From Shinella fusca (lineage in GTDB: Bacteria > Pseudomonadota > Alphaproteobacteria > Rhizobiales > Rhizobiaceae): a DNA stretch of 48,687 bases. A program made the position numbers and the translations under genes. Positions 34,906 through 44,210 of the stretch are shown one piece after another; the stretch's first letter is position 1; every line of letters starts with the position of its first letter. A model generated the notes under the pieces. It was not told the DNA's origin, made no database searches, and saw only the letters and a program-made list of their open reading frames with translations. Where the stretch lies: assembly GCF_014203155.1 (NCBI RefSeq), contig NZ_JACHIK010000024.1:1-48687 (forward strand), written 5' to 3'.

Positions 34906-35730
34906 TCAGGCTTTCGGGCCGCCCTGCATGGTCTCGAAGATCGTCTCGATGTTGCGCTGGTAGTCCTTTTGCATCTCCAGCCCCGTGTCGAACATCGTGT
35001 TGACGAGGGTCTTCAGCGAATCCGCCGGCGTTCCTTCCGGTGCGTCCGGCTTTTCCGCCGCCGCGGGCTGGCCCGCCATGCCGGCCATCATGTCCTGGAA
35101 GGCCTTTGCGAAGGGATTGTCGGTGAAGGGGTTGGCGGGCGCTTCCTTCTTCGTGCCGAAGAATTCCTGCGCGGCCTGCGTGAAGGGATTGTCGAAGGGG
35201 TTGGCCGGCTCCGGCTTCTTCGCAAAGCCCGTCGCCTCGGCCCATTGCTGCATCATGTCGGCGAAGGGATTGGCGGACGTCGTGCCCGTCCCGGCGCCCG
35301 GGAAGAACGGTGCGAGCGTCTGCTTGAAGAGGCCGCCCATCAGCGCGCTCGCCATGACGGGGAGCATCTGCTTGTAGATCTCCTGGCCGATGCCGGTCAT
35401 CTGTGCGGCCTGCGCGGCGATGGCGCGGGAGACCTCCTTGTTGCCGAAGAGATGGCCGAGGATGCCGTTGCCCTCCGCCATGCCCTGCGGCGTGAAGGCC
35501 TTGCCGATATCCTCGAAATACTTGGCGTGCTCGCCCGTCGTCAGCGCCTTCATGAAGGCGGCGAGGTCATAGGGGTTGGCGGCGTTGCGCTTGAAGCCCT
35601 CGGAAAAGGCCGGCATCAGCGCGGCCACGGCCTTGGCCGCCTGTTCCTGCGCCAGGCCGAACTGCCGCGCCATCGCCTCGACGGCATTGCCGTTCTGGGC
35701 CTGCATCATCATCTCGTAAAGCGAAAGCAT
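34906..35730 (-). CDS. DUF937 protein with NPF repeats
   Basis: This 274-residue protein has an N-terminal DUF937-like helical region (about 1-140: MMMQAQNGNAVEAMARQFGL, then NGILGHLFGNKEVSRAIAAQ). A central Pro/Lys-rich segment (about 155-230) carries at least five NPF tripeptides: ANPFADMM, ANPFDNPFTQ, ANPFTDNPFAKA. The C-terminal helix (SLKTLVNTMFDTGLEMQKDY) looks phasin-like. Regular spacing of NPF suggests a peptide-binding or granule-associated linker. ATG 35730 has GGGAGA upstream; an in-frame ATG at 35763 is possible. It follows gshA at about 80 bases in the same gene group on the other side. The function is not known to me; a polyester-granule or surface role would be a guess. Confidence 0.7.
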   Translation of the reverse strand: MLSLYEMMMQAQNGNAVEAMARQFGLAQEQAAKAVAALMPAFSEGFKRNAANPYDLAAFMKALTTGEHAKYFEDIGKAFTPQGMAEGNGILGHLFGNKEVSRAIAAQAAQMTGIGQEIYKQMLPVMASALMGGLFKQTLAPFFPGAGTGTTSANPFADMMQQWAEATGFAKKPEPANPFDNPFTQAAQEFFGTKKEAPANPFTDNPFAKAFQDMMAGMAGQPAAAEKPDAPEGTPADSLKTLVNTMFDTGLEMQKDYQRNIETIFETMQGGPKA

Positions 35731-35808
35731 GGCCGTCTCCCGTTTGCAGGCATGTGATTGCACTATAACGGGAATTTCGGCCGCGCAAACCGCTTTCTTC
35801 AGGGCGGC

Positions 35809-37182
35809 TCAGTACTGGTATTCGGAAAAGACCGGCTCGACCGAGCGGTTCCAGCGGCCCTCATAGAGCGCCAGCATGTCCTCGGCGAGCGTCGCCTTCT
35901 TGGCCAGCACCTCTTCGAGCGGGGCGAGGAAGACGGTCTCGTCGACGCCGTCGCCGTTGACCTTCGCACGGGCGGCAAGGCCCTGGTGGGAGATCGCAAG
36001 CACCGCGCGGCCGATGTCGAACAGCGGCTTGCCGCGGAATTCGGCCTTGAGGCCTTGCGCCGGCACGGCGTCGCGCAGCGCCGAGACCTCCGCGACGGTC
36101 CAGTCGCGCGTCAGCCGCTCGGCGGCATCGAGCGCGCCGTCGTCGTAGAGAAGGCCGACCCAGAAGGCGGGCAGCGCGCAGATGCGCCGCCACGGGCCGC
36201 CGTCCGCCCCGCGCATTTCCAGGAAGCGCTTGAGGCGCACGTCGGGGAAGAGGGTGGACAGATGGTTCGTCCAGTCGCCGAGGTTCGGTTCCCAGTCGGC
36301 GATCTTGCCCTTCAGCGCACCGGCCATGAACTGGCGGAAGGTGATGTCCGTGCAGTCGCGGTACTTGCCGTCGCGCACGACGAAGTACATCGGCACATCG
36401 AGCGCCCATTCGGCATAGTCGGCAAAGCCGAAATCGGGGGCGAAGGCGAAGGGGATGAGCCCGGAGCGGGCATTGTCCGTGTCGCGCCAGATGTCGCCGC
36501 GCCAGGAGAGAAGGCCGTTGGGCTTGCCGTCGGTGAAGGGCGAGGAAGCGAAGAACGCGGTCGCCAGCGACTGCAGCTTCAGCGAGACCTGCATCTTGCG
36601 GCGCATGTCGGCCTCGGAGGAGAAGTCGAGGTTCACCTGGATCGTGCAGGTGCGGTACATCATGTCGAGGCCCTTGGTGCCGACCTTCGGCATGTAGCGG
36701 GTCATGATGTCGTAGCGGCTCTTGGGCATGCGCGGCGTTTCGGCCAGCGTCCATTTCGGGCTGCCGCCCATGCCGAGGAAGCGGATGCCGAGGGGTTCGG
36801 CGACCTCGCGCAGCGTGGCAAGGTGCTGGTTGGATTCCTTGCAGGTCTGGTGCAGGTTTTCGAGCGGCGCTCCGGAAAGCTCGAACTGGCCGCCCGGCTC
36901 CAGCGAGATCGCGCCCATGCCGGACGGCTCGGCAAGGCCGATGATGTTCTCGCCGTCCATGATCGGGTCCCAGCCGGTCTTCCCGCGCATGCCGTTCAAG
37001 AGGGCCGAGATGCTGGCCTCGCCGAAATAGGGGACGGGGCTGTTGTCCGCCGTAAAGAAGACGAATTTCTCATGCTCGGTGCCGATGCGGAATTTCTCCT
37101 TCGGCTTGCAGCCGGCGGCGAGGTATTCCGCCATGTCCGCAAGCGAGCGGATCGGCGTCTGGTCGGTGGTATCACGGGCCAT
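35809..37182 (-). CDS. gshA: Glutamate--cysteine ligase (class 3, plant/alphaproteobacterial type)
   Basis: This 457-residue enzyme joins glutamate and cysteine with ATP, the first step of glutathione synthesis. It matches the GCS2/class 3 type of plants and alphaproteobacteria: EKFRIGTEHEKFVFF, GLAEPSGMGAISLEPGGQFE, LGMGGSPKWTLAETPRMPKS and MMYRTCTIQVNLDFSSEADM blocks are intact. ATG 37182 is the only sensible start. It lies 137 bases downstream of rsmE on the same strand, the two commonly neighbours in rhizobia. That gap (37183-37319) shows no further gene. Confidence 0.95.
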   Translation of the reverse strand: MARDTTDQTPIRSLADMAEYLAAGCKPKEKFRIGTEHEKFVFFTADNSPVPYFGEASISALLNGMRGKTGWDPIMDGENIIGLAEPSGMGAISLEPGGQFELSGAPLENLHQTCKESNQHLATLREVAEPLGIRFLGMGGSPKWTLAETPRMPKSRYDIMTRYMPKVGTKGLDMMYRTCTIQVNLDFSSEADMRRKMQVSLKLQSLATAFFASSPFTDGKPNGLLSWRGDIWRDTDNARSGLIPFAFAPDFGFADYAEWALDVPMYFVVRDGKYRDCTDITFRQFMAGALKGKIADWEPNLGDWTNHLSTLFPDVRLKRFLEMRGADGGPWRRICALPAFWVGLLYDDGALDAAERLTRDWTVAEVSALRDAVPAQGLKAEFRGKPLFDIGRAVLAISHQGLAARAKVNGDGVDETVFLAPLEEVLAKKATLAEDMLALYEGRWNRSVEPVFSEYQY

Positions 37183-37319
37183 GGGCGTCTTCTTCTGAAC
37201 GGATGGTGCCCGGCTGAAGACCGGGCCTTGGAAGGGTGCTTGGACCGGAATTAGATGCGGTGCAAGCGAATTCCTTTCAAGGCAGGTTCAAAAAAACCCG
37301 TTCGACTTTTCGCCGCATC

Positions 37320-38057
37320 TTATGTCCAGTCGCCGATCGCCGCCTGGATGACGGCCATGGCCGCGACCGCCGCCGTATCGGCGCGCAGGATGCGGGGACC
37401 GAGCGGAATGGGCGTCACGAAATCGAGGCTGCGCAAGAGCGTGCGCTCCTCGTCGGAAAACCCGCCTTCGGGGCCGACGAGGAGGGCGAGCTTGCGCTCC
37501 GTGATGGCGGCAAGCGCCGGCAGCGGGTTCTGGCTGCCGTGGCCCTCGTCGCAGAAGACGATGCGCCGCTCGCGCGGCCAGTCGGCAAGCAGGTCCTCCA
37601 GCTTGCGCGGCGGCGCGACGCGCGGGATGGACAGGATGCCGCACTGTTCCGCCGCCTCGACGACGTTCGCTTCCAGCCGCTCGTTGCTGTTGATCTTGCC
37701 CTGCACATGCTGCGTCATGACGGGCTGGAGCAGGCCCGCGCCCATCTCCACCGCCTTCTGCACGAGATAGTCGAGCCGGCCGACCTTCAGTGGCGCGAAG
37801 AGGTAGTGGAGGTCGGATGGCGCCGGCTGCGGCCGGGTTTCTTCCGTGGGCGTCAGGAGAAGGCGCTTGCGGGTCGGGAAGGAGAGTTCCGCGCGCCACT
37901 CGCCGTCGCGTCCGTTGAACACGAGCACGGCATCGCCCTCCGCCATGCGCAGCACGTTGGCAAGGTAGTGGAACTGCTCCTTCGAGGCCTCGACGGGCTC
38001 GCCCTCGGCAAGGCCGGCATCGATGAAGAGGCGCTGCATCCGGTAGTTGGCACGCAT
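37320..38057 (-). CDS. rsmE: 16S rRNA (uracil-N3)-methyltransferase RsmE
   Basis: This 245-residue SPOUT methyltransferase acts on U1498 of 16S rRNA. An N-terminal PUA-like domain (about 1-75: [20 protein letters not shown]) is followed by the knotted SAM domain with [12 protein letters not shown] and [19 protein letters not shown] 38057 starts [13 protein letters not shown]. It lies 10 bases after the PiT gene stop and 137 bases before gshA. No unusual feature is seen. Confidence 0.95.
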   Translation of the reverse strand: MRANYRMQRLFIDAGLAEGEPVEASKEQFHYLANVLRMAEGDAVLVFNGRDGEWRAELSFPTRKRLLLTPTEETRPQPAPSDLHYLFAPLKVGRLDYLVQKAVEMGAGLLQPVMTQHVQGKINSNERLEANVVEAAEQCGILSIPRVAPPRKLEDLLADWPRERRIVFCDEGHGSQNPLPALAAITERKLALLVGPEGGFSDEERTLLRSLDFVTPIPLGPRILRADTAAVAAMAVIQAAIGDWT

Positions 38058-38067
38058 GGTCCGTCCT

Positions 38068-39561
38068 TCAGGTGAAGAGCGCGTCGAGGATGACGAAGAC
38101 GAGGGCCGACAGGATCGCCGAGACGGGCAGCGTCACGATCCAGGCCGAGACGATCGTCATGAAATGCGAGCGGCGCACGAGGTAGCGCCGGCGCGTCTCG
38201 TCCGGGTTGGCCGGTTCCTCTTCCGGCGCGACGCGGTTGCCGCGGCTGCGGATATAGTCGAGCCTCCGCCGGGAATTGCGGGTGTACCATTCGCGGAAGA
38301 GCCCGACGCCGAAGACGGCGCCGACGGCGATATGCGTCGAGGAGACGGGAATGGCGAAGGCCGAGGCCGTCAGCACCGCGACGGCGGAGGAGAGCGCCAC
38401 GCAGAAGGCGCGCATCGGGTTGAGCTTGGTGATCTCGCTGCCGACGATGCGGATGAGGCGCGGGCCGAAGAGCAGGAGCCCGAGCGAGATGCCGAAGGCG
38501 CCGATGACCATCACCCAGAGCGGGATCGTCGCCGCGCCCGCCGTCCCGAGCGCCGAAACGACGCCGTAGAGCGGGCCGACGGCATTGGAGACGTCGTTCG
38601 CCCCGTGGGCGAAGGAAAGGAGCGCCGCGGAAAAGATCAGCGGGATGCGGAAGAGCGTTCGCAGCGACTGGTTGCGGTTGTCGAGCCCTTCGGCATGGCG
38701 GCGCACGATGGGGCGGGTGACGGCATAGGTGACGATGCCGAAGGCAAGGCCGATCAGCATCGCCTCGCCGAAGGGCAGGCTGTAGAAGCCGTTGGTGCCG
38801 CCGTTGGCGAGGAACGCGGCGAAGGAACCGCCCATCAGCGCCACGAGCACGGGCACCCAGGTCCGCGCCGCCGCCACCTTGTCGTCGCGGTAGACGATGA
38901 ATTCCTTGATGAAGAAGAGGAAGGCGGCGGCGATGATGCCGCCGAGGATCGGCGAGACTGTCCAGCTTATGACGATGACGGCGATGGCTTCCCACTGGAC
39001 GCTGTGAAGGCCGCTCGCTGCCGCACCGGCGCCGATGACGCCGCCGACGATGGCGTGCGTGGTGGAGATCGGCGCGTTGGCGAGCGTCGCGATGTTGATC
39101 CACAACGCCGCCGAGACGAGCGCGGCCATCATCGCCCAGGCGAAGGTCTCGGGATTCGGGAAGATCGAGCGGTCGACGATGCCGGAGGCCACCGTCTCGG
39201 CGACGCCCTGTCCGGCAAGCAGCGCGCCGGCGATCTCGAAGATCGCGGCGATGACGAGCGCCACGCCCATGCTCATCGCCCGCGCGCCGACGGCCGCGCC
39301 CACATTGTTCGTCACGTCGTTGGCGCCGATGTTCATGGCCATGTAGGCGGCGAGCGCCGCCGTCACGGCGATGATCGTCACCCCGGACGTGCCGACCGCG
39401 AAGCTGCCGGCAATGGCCGTGGCGATCAGCAGGAAGACCAGGGAAATGCCCACGCCCGTCCACGAGCGCAGCACGAACTGCGTCGCCTGCTCGGTGAAGG
39501 TGAGTTTTTCGAGGTCCTTGTCCAGCGTCGGCTTGCGAAGCTGGACCTGAGAATTCGGCAT
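38068..39561 (-). CDS. PiT-family inorganic phosphate transporter
   Basis: This 497-residue inner-membrane protein has about 11 helices and the two signature repeats of the PHO4/PiT family, [20 protein letters not shown] near 78-97 and [17 protein letters not shown] further [14 protein letters not shown] block lies near 410. It imports inorganic phosphate (as a metal-phosphate complex) using the proton or sodium gradient. The N-terminal 30 residues ([19 protein letters not shown]) are an extension seen in many proteobacterial members. ATG 39561 starts [12 protein letters not shown] pitA-like name is possible but not certain. Confidence 0.93.
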   Translation of the reverse strand: MPNSQVQLRKPTLDKDLEKLTFTEQATQFVLRSWTGVGISLVFLLIATAIAGSFAVGTSGVTIIAVTAALAAYMAMNIGANDVTNNVGAAVGARAMSMGVALVIAAIFEIAGALLAGQGVAETVASGIVDRSIFPNPETFAWAMMAALVSAALWINIATLANAPISTTHAIVGGVIGAGAAASGLHSVQWEAIAVIVISWTVSPILGGIIAAAFLFFIKEFIVYRDDKVAAARTWVPVLVALMGGSFAAFLANGGTNGFYSLPFGEAMLIGLAFGIVTYAVTRPIVRRHAEGLDNRNQSLRTLFRIPLIFSAALLSFAHGANDVSNAVGPLYGVVSALGTAGAATIPLWVMVIGAFGISLGLLLFGPRLIRIVGSEITKLNPMRAFCVALSSAVAVLTASAFAIPVSSTHIAVGAVFGVGLFREWYTRNSRRRLDYIRSRGNRVAPEEEPANPDETRRRYLVRRSHFMTIVSAWIVTLPVSAILSALVFVILDALFT

Positions 39562-39629
39562 TCATGCTGCTCCGGTTTCACCGAAGGGACTACAGAATCC
39601 CGGCCCGGGCGGCAATATGAAACGGCTCG

Positions 39630-40145
39630 TCAGGCGCTGCCCGCGCCGTTTTTCGCGGCGGACGCCTGCCCGGCGAGGACCTGCCGCTCGAAGGCGAGGA
39701 GGAGGGCCTTGAGGCCGGGTTCCTGCACGCGCTCCGCCGCCTCGGCGCAGGTCACCCATTCCGCGCGCCGCTCGTCCTTTTCCGGAAAGTCCTTGCAGAG
39801 ATCATCGACCGCGAGCGGGAAGACGCGCACCCGGCAATCGACCTTGAGCCCATGCGGCAGGCCCTTCCTGTAGCGGTAGCTGCCGGCGGCCTGCGGGGAG
39901 ACGGCGCCCTTGACGCCGGCCTCTTCCCACGCCTCGCGCGCGGCGGCGGCGCAGGCGCTCTTTCCGTCCATCGGCCAGCCCTTGGGAATGACCCAGCGGC
40001 CCGTGTCCCGGCTGGTGATCAGCAGCACCTCGACCGCCGGCCCGTCCTTCTTCCTCAGCCGGTAGCACAGCGCGCCGTACTGCTCGCGCACGGGACGGCG
40101 GAACATGAGCTGGACGTCGCTGACGATGCGGTTGAGAATGTTCAA
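39630..40145 (-). CDS. NUDIX hydrolase
   Basis: This 171-residue protein has a recognisable NUDIX box, GWPMDGKSACAAAAREAWEE followed by AGV. The REAWEEAG core that binds the metal is intact, but the first Glu of the classical pattern (G-x5-E) is replaced by Lys, as in other members acting on diphosphoinositol or dinucleotide polyphosphates. Leading strands YGALCYRLRKKDGPAVEVLL are typical. The start is TTG at 40145, the only start after an in-frame stop upstream; ATG 40106 (MFRRPV) is the alternative. The substrate is unknown. Confidence 0.85.
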   Translation of the reverse strand: MNILNRIVSDVQLMFRRPVREQYGALCYRLRKKDGPAVEVLLITSRDTGRWVIPKGWPMDGKSACAAAAREAWEEAGVKGAVSPQAAGSYRYRKGLPHGLKVDCRVRVFPLAVDDLCKDFPEKDERRAEWVTCAEAAERVQEPGLKALLLAFERQVLAGQASAAKNGAGSA

Positions 40146-40168
40146 GGCGGTCTTCGGTCCTTCGTGGG

Positions 40169-40192
40169 AAAGCGTATATGAAAGCGTATATG
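40169..40192. repeat. 12-bp perfect tandem repeat upstream of the NUDIX gene
   Basis: AAAGCGTATATG occurs twice head to tail (40169-40180 and 40181-40192), between the GntR stop and the NUDIX start. It may be a regulatory site or a small slippage; its position 24-47 bases before the TTG would place it near the promoter or leader. Confidence 0.9.
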
Positions 40193-40235
40193 ACTGTTAT
40201 CGGCCATCTTGCTTGCGCGAGATTTGCGGCGCAAG

Positions 40236-41030
40236 TCAGGCCTGCGGGGGAAGGCCGCGCTTCTGCATGCGAAGCTGCGAGATCCGCTGCCATTCGCCGC
40301 TGCGTTCGGCCTGGCGGATGGCGGCGGCGATGTAGTCCATGTGCGCCTGCGCGGCCGCGCGCGCCGCCGGCCCGTCGCCCGCCATGATCGCCGCGTAGAT
40401 CGCCTCGTGCTGGGAGAGCAGGTGCCCGCGCGCCTCCTCGGAGGAGAAGACGAGGTGGCGGTGGAAGAAGATCCCCTGCGCCAGCAGCCGGTAGCAGGCC
40501 CGCAGCGTGTGCAGCAGAACGATGTTGTGCGCGGCCTCGCCCACGGCGTTGTGCAGCTCCACGTCCGTCTCAAGCTCCGCGTCGAAGGAGCCTTCCGCAT
40601 GGGCCGCGCGCATCGCCTCCATGATCCGCGCCAGCATCTGCCGGTCGTAGTCCGTCGCCCGGCGGGCCGCGAGCTCGGCGGTGATGCCCTCCAGCTCGCG
40701 GCGGTATTCGATATAATCCTCCGTCGCGCGCTGGTGGCGGGCGATGAGGTCGACCACGGGGCGGGAGAAGACCTGGCCGATGATGTCGGCGACATAGGTG
40801 CCTCCGCCATGCTGGCTGACGAGGAGCCCGCGGTTCTCCAGCTCCTTCAGCGCCTCGCGCAGGATCGGCCGCGAGACGTCGAAGCGGCGCGAAAGCTCGC
40901 GCTCGCCCGGCAGCCGGTCGCCGTCGCGCAAAATGCCCTCCAGGAGCAGAAGCTCGATCTGCCGCACGACCTCGTCCGAGGTCCGGCTGTGGCTGATGCG
41001 GGAAAAGAGGTCGAAGGCGCTGTCGGTCAC
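40236..41030 (-). CDS. GntR-family regulator, FCD subgroup (PdhR/GlcC-like)
   Basis: This 264-residue regulator has an N-terminal GntR winged helix (about 18-80: LPGERELSRRFDVSRPILRE, then LENRGLLVSQHGGGTYVADI) and an FCD effector domain (about 95-225), with ELHNAVGEAAHN holding a typical metal-ligand histidine. The sequence is closest to PdhR, GlcC and LldR regulators of pyruvate, glycolate and lactate. The start is GTG at 41030. It lies 3.3 kb from glcDEF, so control of glycolate oxidase is a fair inference. The TGGT/ACCA-armed repeat upstream of glcD fits such a regulator. Confidence 0.88.
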   Translation of the reverse strand: MTDSAFDLFSRISHSRTSDEVVRQIELLLLEGILRDGDRLPGERELSRRFDVSRPILREALKELENRGLLVSQHGGGTYVADIIGQVFSRPVVDLIARHQRATEDYIEYRRELEGITAELAARRATDYDRQMLARIMEAMRAAHAEGSFDAELETDVELHNAVGEAAHNIVLLHTLRACYRLLAQGIFFHRHLVFSSEEARGHLLSQHEAIYAAIMAGDGPAARAAAQAHMDYIAAAIRQAERSGEWQRISQLRMQKRGLPPQA

Positions 41031-41197
41031 GCGCGGAAGTTTAGCAAGGCGGCCGGAAACTGGTCAATAATCTTGTCCACTCGGTGGGCCGCGCGGAAAG
41101 CCGTGCGTTTTCCGCTTGCTGCGTCAATGCGCCCTATCTGAACCGGCCTGACATTTGTTAAGGATGTGCTGTTGCATCATGAGGGGGACGATGCCGC

Positions 41198-42475
41198 ATG
41201 GCAAAGGGCAGTTTCGCCTTTCCGCAGGCGAGCGCGCGTGCGCAGGCGCTTGGGGAAATTCACGCAAGGCCGTATGCGCTGGTGCCGTCGCCGCGCGTCA
41301 TCTTCCAGCTTGCCTTCCTCACGGAGGGCGGCTCGGCGGTCGACCATGCCGTGATGGCGGAGCTGTCGCGCTCGCGCGGCATTTCCCCGCCCGGCCGCGA
41401 TTCCAGCCACCATGTCTTGAGCTGGGGGCAGGGCACGCTCCGCTGGGAGCGGCACACGGAGTTCTCCACCTATTTCTGGGATGCGCCGGTGCCGGAAAAA
41501 TTCGGCGCCGAGGTCCCCGTCCATCCCTTCGGCGACAGCTTCTCCCCGCCCGGCACGCTGATCTCCGGTATCCGTCTGGAAATCCGTCCCGACACGATGG
41601 AGACGCGCGAAGCCATCGCCACCTTCGATCCGACGAGCCTCTGCTACAGCGAGATCAAGAACGGCCAGGCGATCATCGTCACCGACTTTCGCCAGAACGG
41701 CGACGGGCTGACGCCGATCCTCGTCATCGACCGCGGCATGACGGAGGCCGGGCGCGGCGCGCTCGTCCAGCGCCTGCTCGACATCGAGACCTACCGCACG
41801 CTCGCCATGATGGGCCTGCCGCTCGCCCAGTCGCTCTCCCCGGACATCCGCCGCATCGAGGACGGCCTGACGGGCATCACCAACGCCATGAAGCAGCACG
41901 CCCGCGACAAGGCGGACGAGCTCCTGACCGAGATCACCCGCCTTGCCGCCGAGCTGGAGGCGAACGCCGCCCTCAGCCTCTACCGCTTCGGCGCGAGCCG
42001 CGCCTATTACGGCATCGTGCAGGAGCGCATCCGCACGCTGGCCGAGACGGCCGTGCCCGGCTACGAGACGCTCGGCTTCTTCCTGGAGCGGCGCCTTGCG
42101 CCCGCCATGCGCACCTGCCAGTCCGTCGAGGAGCGGCAGGCGAACCTTTCGCGAAAGCTCGCCCGCGCGACGGCGCTGCTGCGAAGCTGGATCGACGTGG
42201 AGCTGGAACAGCTCAACACGACGCTGCTCAATTCCATGGACCGCCGCGCGAAACTCCAGCTGCGCCTCCAGCAGACCGTCGAGGGCCTGTCGGTCGCGGC
42301 GATCTCCTACTACGTCATCGGGCTTTTCGGCTATGTCGCCAAGGCGCTCCACGAATTCGGCCTCGCCATCAAGCCGGAGACGCTGACGGGCATCGCCGTG
42401 CCCTTCGTCATCGCCGGCATGTGGCTGATGGTGCGGGCGATCCGCAACCGCCACGCCGAGGAGGACAAGCACTGA
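41198..42475 (+). CDS. DUF3422 family protein with C-terminal membrane segments
   Basis: This 425-residue protein reads EIHARPYALVPSPRVIFQLA, VHPFGDSFSPPGTLISGIRL and RLLDIETYRTLAMMGLPLAQ. This is the conserved pattern of DUF3422, a family common in alpha- and betaproteobacteria and without a known reaction. A helical middle (about 230-350) is followed by two membrane helices near the C terminus (about 370-390 and 398-416: GLSVAAISYYVIGLFGYV, then LTGIAVPFVIAGMWLMVRAI). ATG 41198 with GAGGGGG upstream. Divergent from the GntR gene. Function unknown. Confidence 0.85.
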   Translation: MAKGSFAFPQASARAQALGEIHARPYALVPSPRVIFQLAFLTEGGSAVDHAVMAELSRSRGISPPGRDSSHHVLSWGQGTLRWERHTEFSTYFWDAPVPEKFGAEVPVHPFGDSFSPPGTLISGIRLEIRPDTMETREAIATFDPTSLCYSEIKNGQAIIVTDFRQNGDGLTPILVIDRGMTEAGRGALVQRLLDIETYRTLAMMGLPLAQSLSPDIRRIEDGLTGITNAMKQHARDKADELLTEITRLAAELEANAALSLYRFGASRAYYGIVQERIRTLAETAVPGYETLGFFLERRLAPAMRTCQSVEERQANLSRKLARATALLRSWIDVELEQLNTTLLNSMDRRAKLQLRLQQTVEGLSVAAISYYVIGLFGYVAKALHEFGLAIKPETLTGIAVPFVIAGMWLMVRAIRNRHAEEDKH

Positions 42476-42484
42476 GGCGTGTCC

Positions 42485-43381
42485 TCAGTGCTCCCAGTAG
42501 GGGTGGGAGCCGTAGAGCTCGGCAAGGTAATCGATGAAGAGCCGCACCTTGACGGGCAGGAACTGGCGGCTCGGATAGACCGCCGAGAGCACGACGTTGC
42601 GCGAGCCCTCGTAGTCCGGCAGCACCTGCCTGAGCTCGCCGCTCTTCAGCGCCGGCCCCACGTCCCAAGTCGAGCGCAGCGCGATCCCCATGCCGGAGAA
42701 CACCGCCTCGCGCACCACTTCCGAGGAATTGGTGTAGAGCGAGCCGTGCGGGCGGTAGGTGACGCTGCCGTCCGGCCCTTCGAGGCGCCAGACGTCCTGC
42801 GTGTGCGGCGGCAGGCAGATGTGGCCCGATAGCTCTTCCAGCGTCGCCGGCATGCCGTGGCGGGCGATATAGTCCGGCGAGGCGCAGAGCACACGCCTGA
42901 CCGGCGCCAGCCTTCGCGCGACCAGCGAGGAATCCGACAGTTCGCCGATGCGGATCGCAAGATCGAAGCCGCCGCCGACGATGTCGGAGAAGTCGTCGGT
43001 CAGCACGAGATTGACGACGAGGTCCGGATAGCTGTCCATGAACCCCTTGAGATGGGGTGCGATGTGCATGCGGCCGAAGGAGGTGGGCGCGGAAATGCGC
43101 AGCGTGCCGCGCACGGCGCCCGACCGGCCGGAAACGAAGGCCTCCGCCTCCTCGATGCCGGACAGGATGCCGACGATGCGGTCGTAGAAGCCCTGTCCGG
43201 CCTCCGTCAGCGAGATCTGCCGCGTCGTGCGCTGGAAGAGCCGGGTGCCGAGCCGTTCCTCCAGCCGTTTCACGCGCTTGGAGACGACGGCGGGGGAGAG
43301 GCCGAGCGCCCGCCCTGCCGCCGACATGCTGCCCATGGAGATGACGCGGGAGAAGATTTCGAGGTCGCCGAGATTTGTCAC
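42485..43381 (-). CDS. LysR-family transcriptional regulator (second copy in window)
   Basis: This 298-residue protein has a winged helix (about 3-62: LEIFSRVISMGSMSAAGRAL) and an effector domain starting LRISAPTSFGRMHIAPHLKG, with LAIRIGELSDSSLVARRLAP. This is the CrgA/YhjC-type LysR subgroup, which usually controls a neighbouring gene. The start is GTG at 43381. It reads on the same strand as, and 23 bases beyond, the acid phosphatase and ends convergent with DUF3422. Target unknown. Confidence 0.88.
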   Translation of the reverse strand: MTNLGDLEIFSRVISMGSMSAAGRALGLSPAVVSKRVKRLEERLGTRLFQRTTRQISLTEAGQGFYDRIVGILSGIEEAEAFVSGRSGAVRGTLRISAPTSFGRMHIAPHLKGFMDSYPDLVVNLVLTDDFSDIVGGGFDLAIRIGELSDSSLVARRLAPVRRVLCASPDYIARHGMPATLEELSGHICLPPHTQDVWRLEGPDGSVTYRPHGSLYTNSSEVVREAVFSGMGIALRSTWDVGPALKSGELRQVLPDYEGSRNVVLSAVYPSRQFLPVKVRLFIDYLAELYGSHPYWEH

Positions 43382-43404
43382 GCGCCGTCTTCCTTATCGC
43401 CGTC

Positions 43405-44094
43405 TCAGTTGGTCGAGTCGACGATCACTTCCTCGCCGAACTTGCCGTTCTTGGGTTCCGGCTTGTAGGTGGAATTCTGCGCGCGCATCACGCGGATCGG
43501 CCGGATATCGGCGGCGATGGCCGCCTTCATGTCGCTGTCGGCGTCGCCGTAATAGATCTTCAGCTTGTGGTCCTTCAGGAATTCGACCTTGTTTTCGGAC
43601 GAAGCGGTGAAGACGACGTCGTTCATCTTCTCGATGTTGAAGGCCTTCTTGATCGCGGCCGTCAGCGTCTCGCCGCCGCTGCCGCGCGTGCGGCCGGTGA
43701 TGAAGTAGATGTCGTCGCCGCGCGCGGTATGCAGGTCGATCAGCTTGCGGGCGACGTCCTTCGGGATGGAATACTGGTCGCAATTGTTGGTGTGGATGTC
43801 CGTCCAGAAGGCATCCATCTTCAGGTAGTCCTCCGAGGTCGGGGAATACTTCATCTTGCCGTAATAGAAGCAGGGGCTGGAGAAGAGCACCGTGTCGTCC
43901 ACGTCGAAGCCGACGGCCATGGGCGCCTGGCCCTCCAGCGAGGCGGCGATCTGGTCGACGGAAACCCAGTGCACCGGCGCGGTCGCGAGGATCTCGGACG
44001 TGGTGATGCCCGGATTGAGGTTCGACACGTCCTCCGCGAAGGCGGGAGCCGCCAGAAGCAGAAGGGCCGAAAGGGCGGTGAGCGACCTGCGCAT
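43405..44094 (-). CDS. Class B acid phosphatase (AphA-like)
   Basis: This 229-residue protein has a signal peptide (1-20, AFA then ED) and the DDDD-type HAD motif FDVDDTVLF with nucleophile Asp64 and acid Asp66. The class B pattern continues with SSPCFYYGKMKYSP, ITGRTRGSGGE and IYYGDADSDM near the C terminus. E. coli AphA is a periplasmic, magnesium-dependent, non-specific phosphatase that also moves phosphate to nucleosides. Length and motifs match. ATG 44094 was chosen for the signal peptide; an ATG at 44235 would add 47 non-hydrophobic residues. Such enzymes are less common in rhizobia than in enterics. Confidence 0.93.
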   Translation of the reverse strand: MRRSLTALSALLLLAAPAFAEDVSNLNPGITTSEILATAPVHWVSVDQIAASLEGQAPMAVGFDVDDTVLFSSPCFYYGKMKYSPTSEDYLKMDAFWTDIHTNNCDQYSIPKDVARKLIDLHTARGDDIYFITGRTRGSGGETLTAAIKKAFNIEKMNDVVFTASSENKVEFLKDHKLKIYYGDADSDMKAAIAADIRPIRVMRAQNSTYKPEPKNGKFGEEVIVDSTN

Positions 44095-44210
44095 GGTGTT
44101 TCCTCTCTCTTTTCTTGTTACGGAGGCGTCCGCGGTGCCGCCGAGTCCCCGTCGCGCGACTGTCGCATTCGCTGCCGGGAGGGTCAATCCGCCGCCGCGC
44201 GAGGGCCATA

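Noticed and set aside
35758-39873. Long plus-strand frames opposite gshA, rsmE and the PiT gene
   Set aside because: Shadows of well-conserved minus-strand genes.
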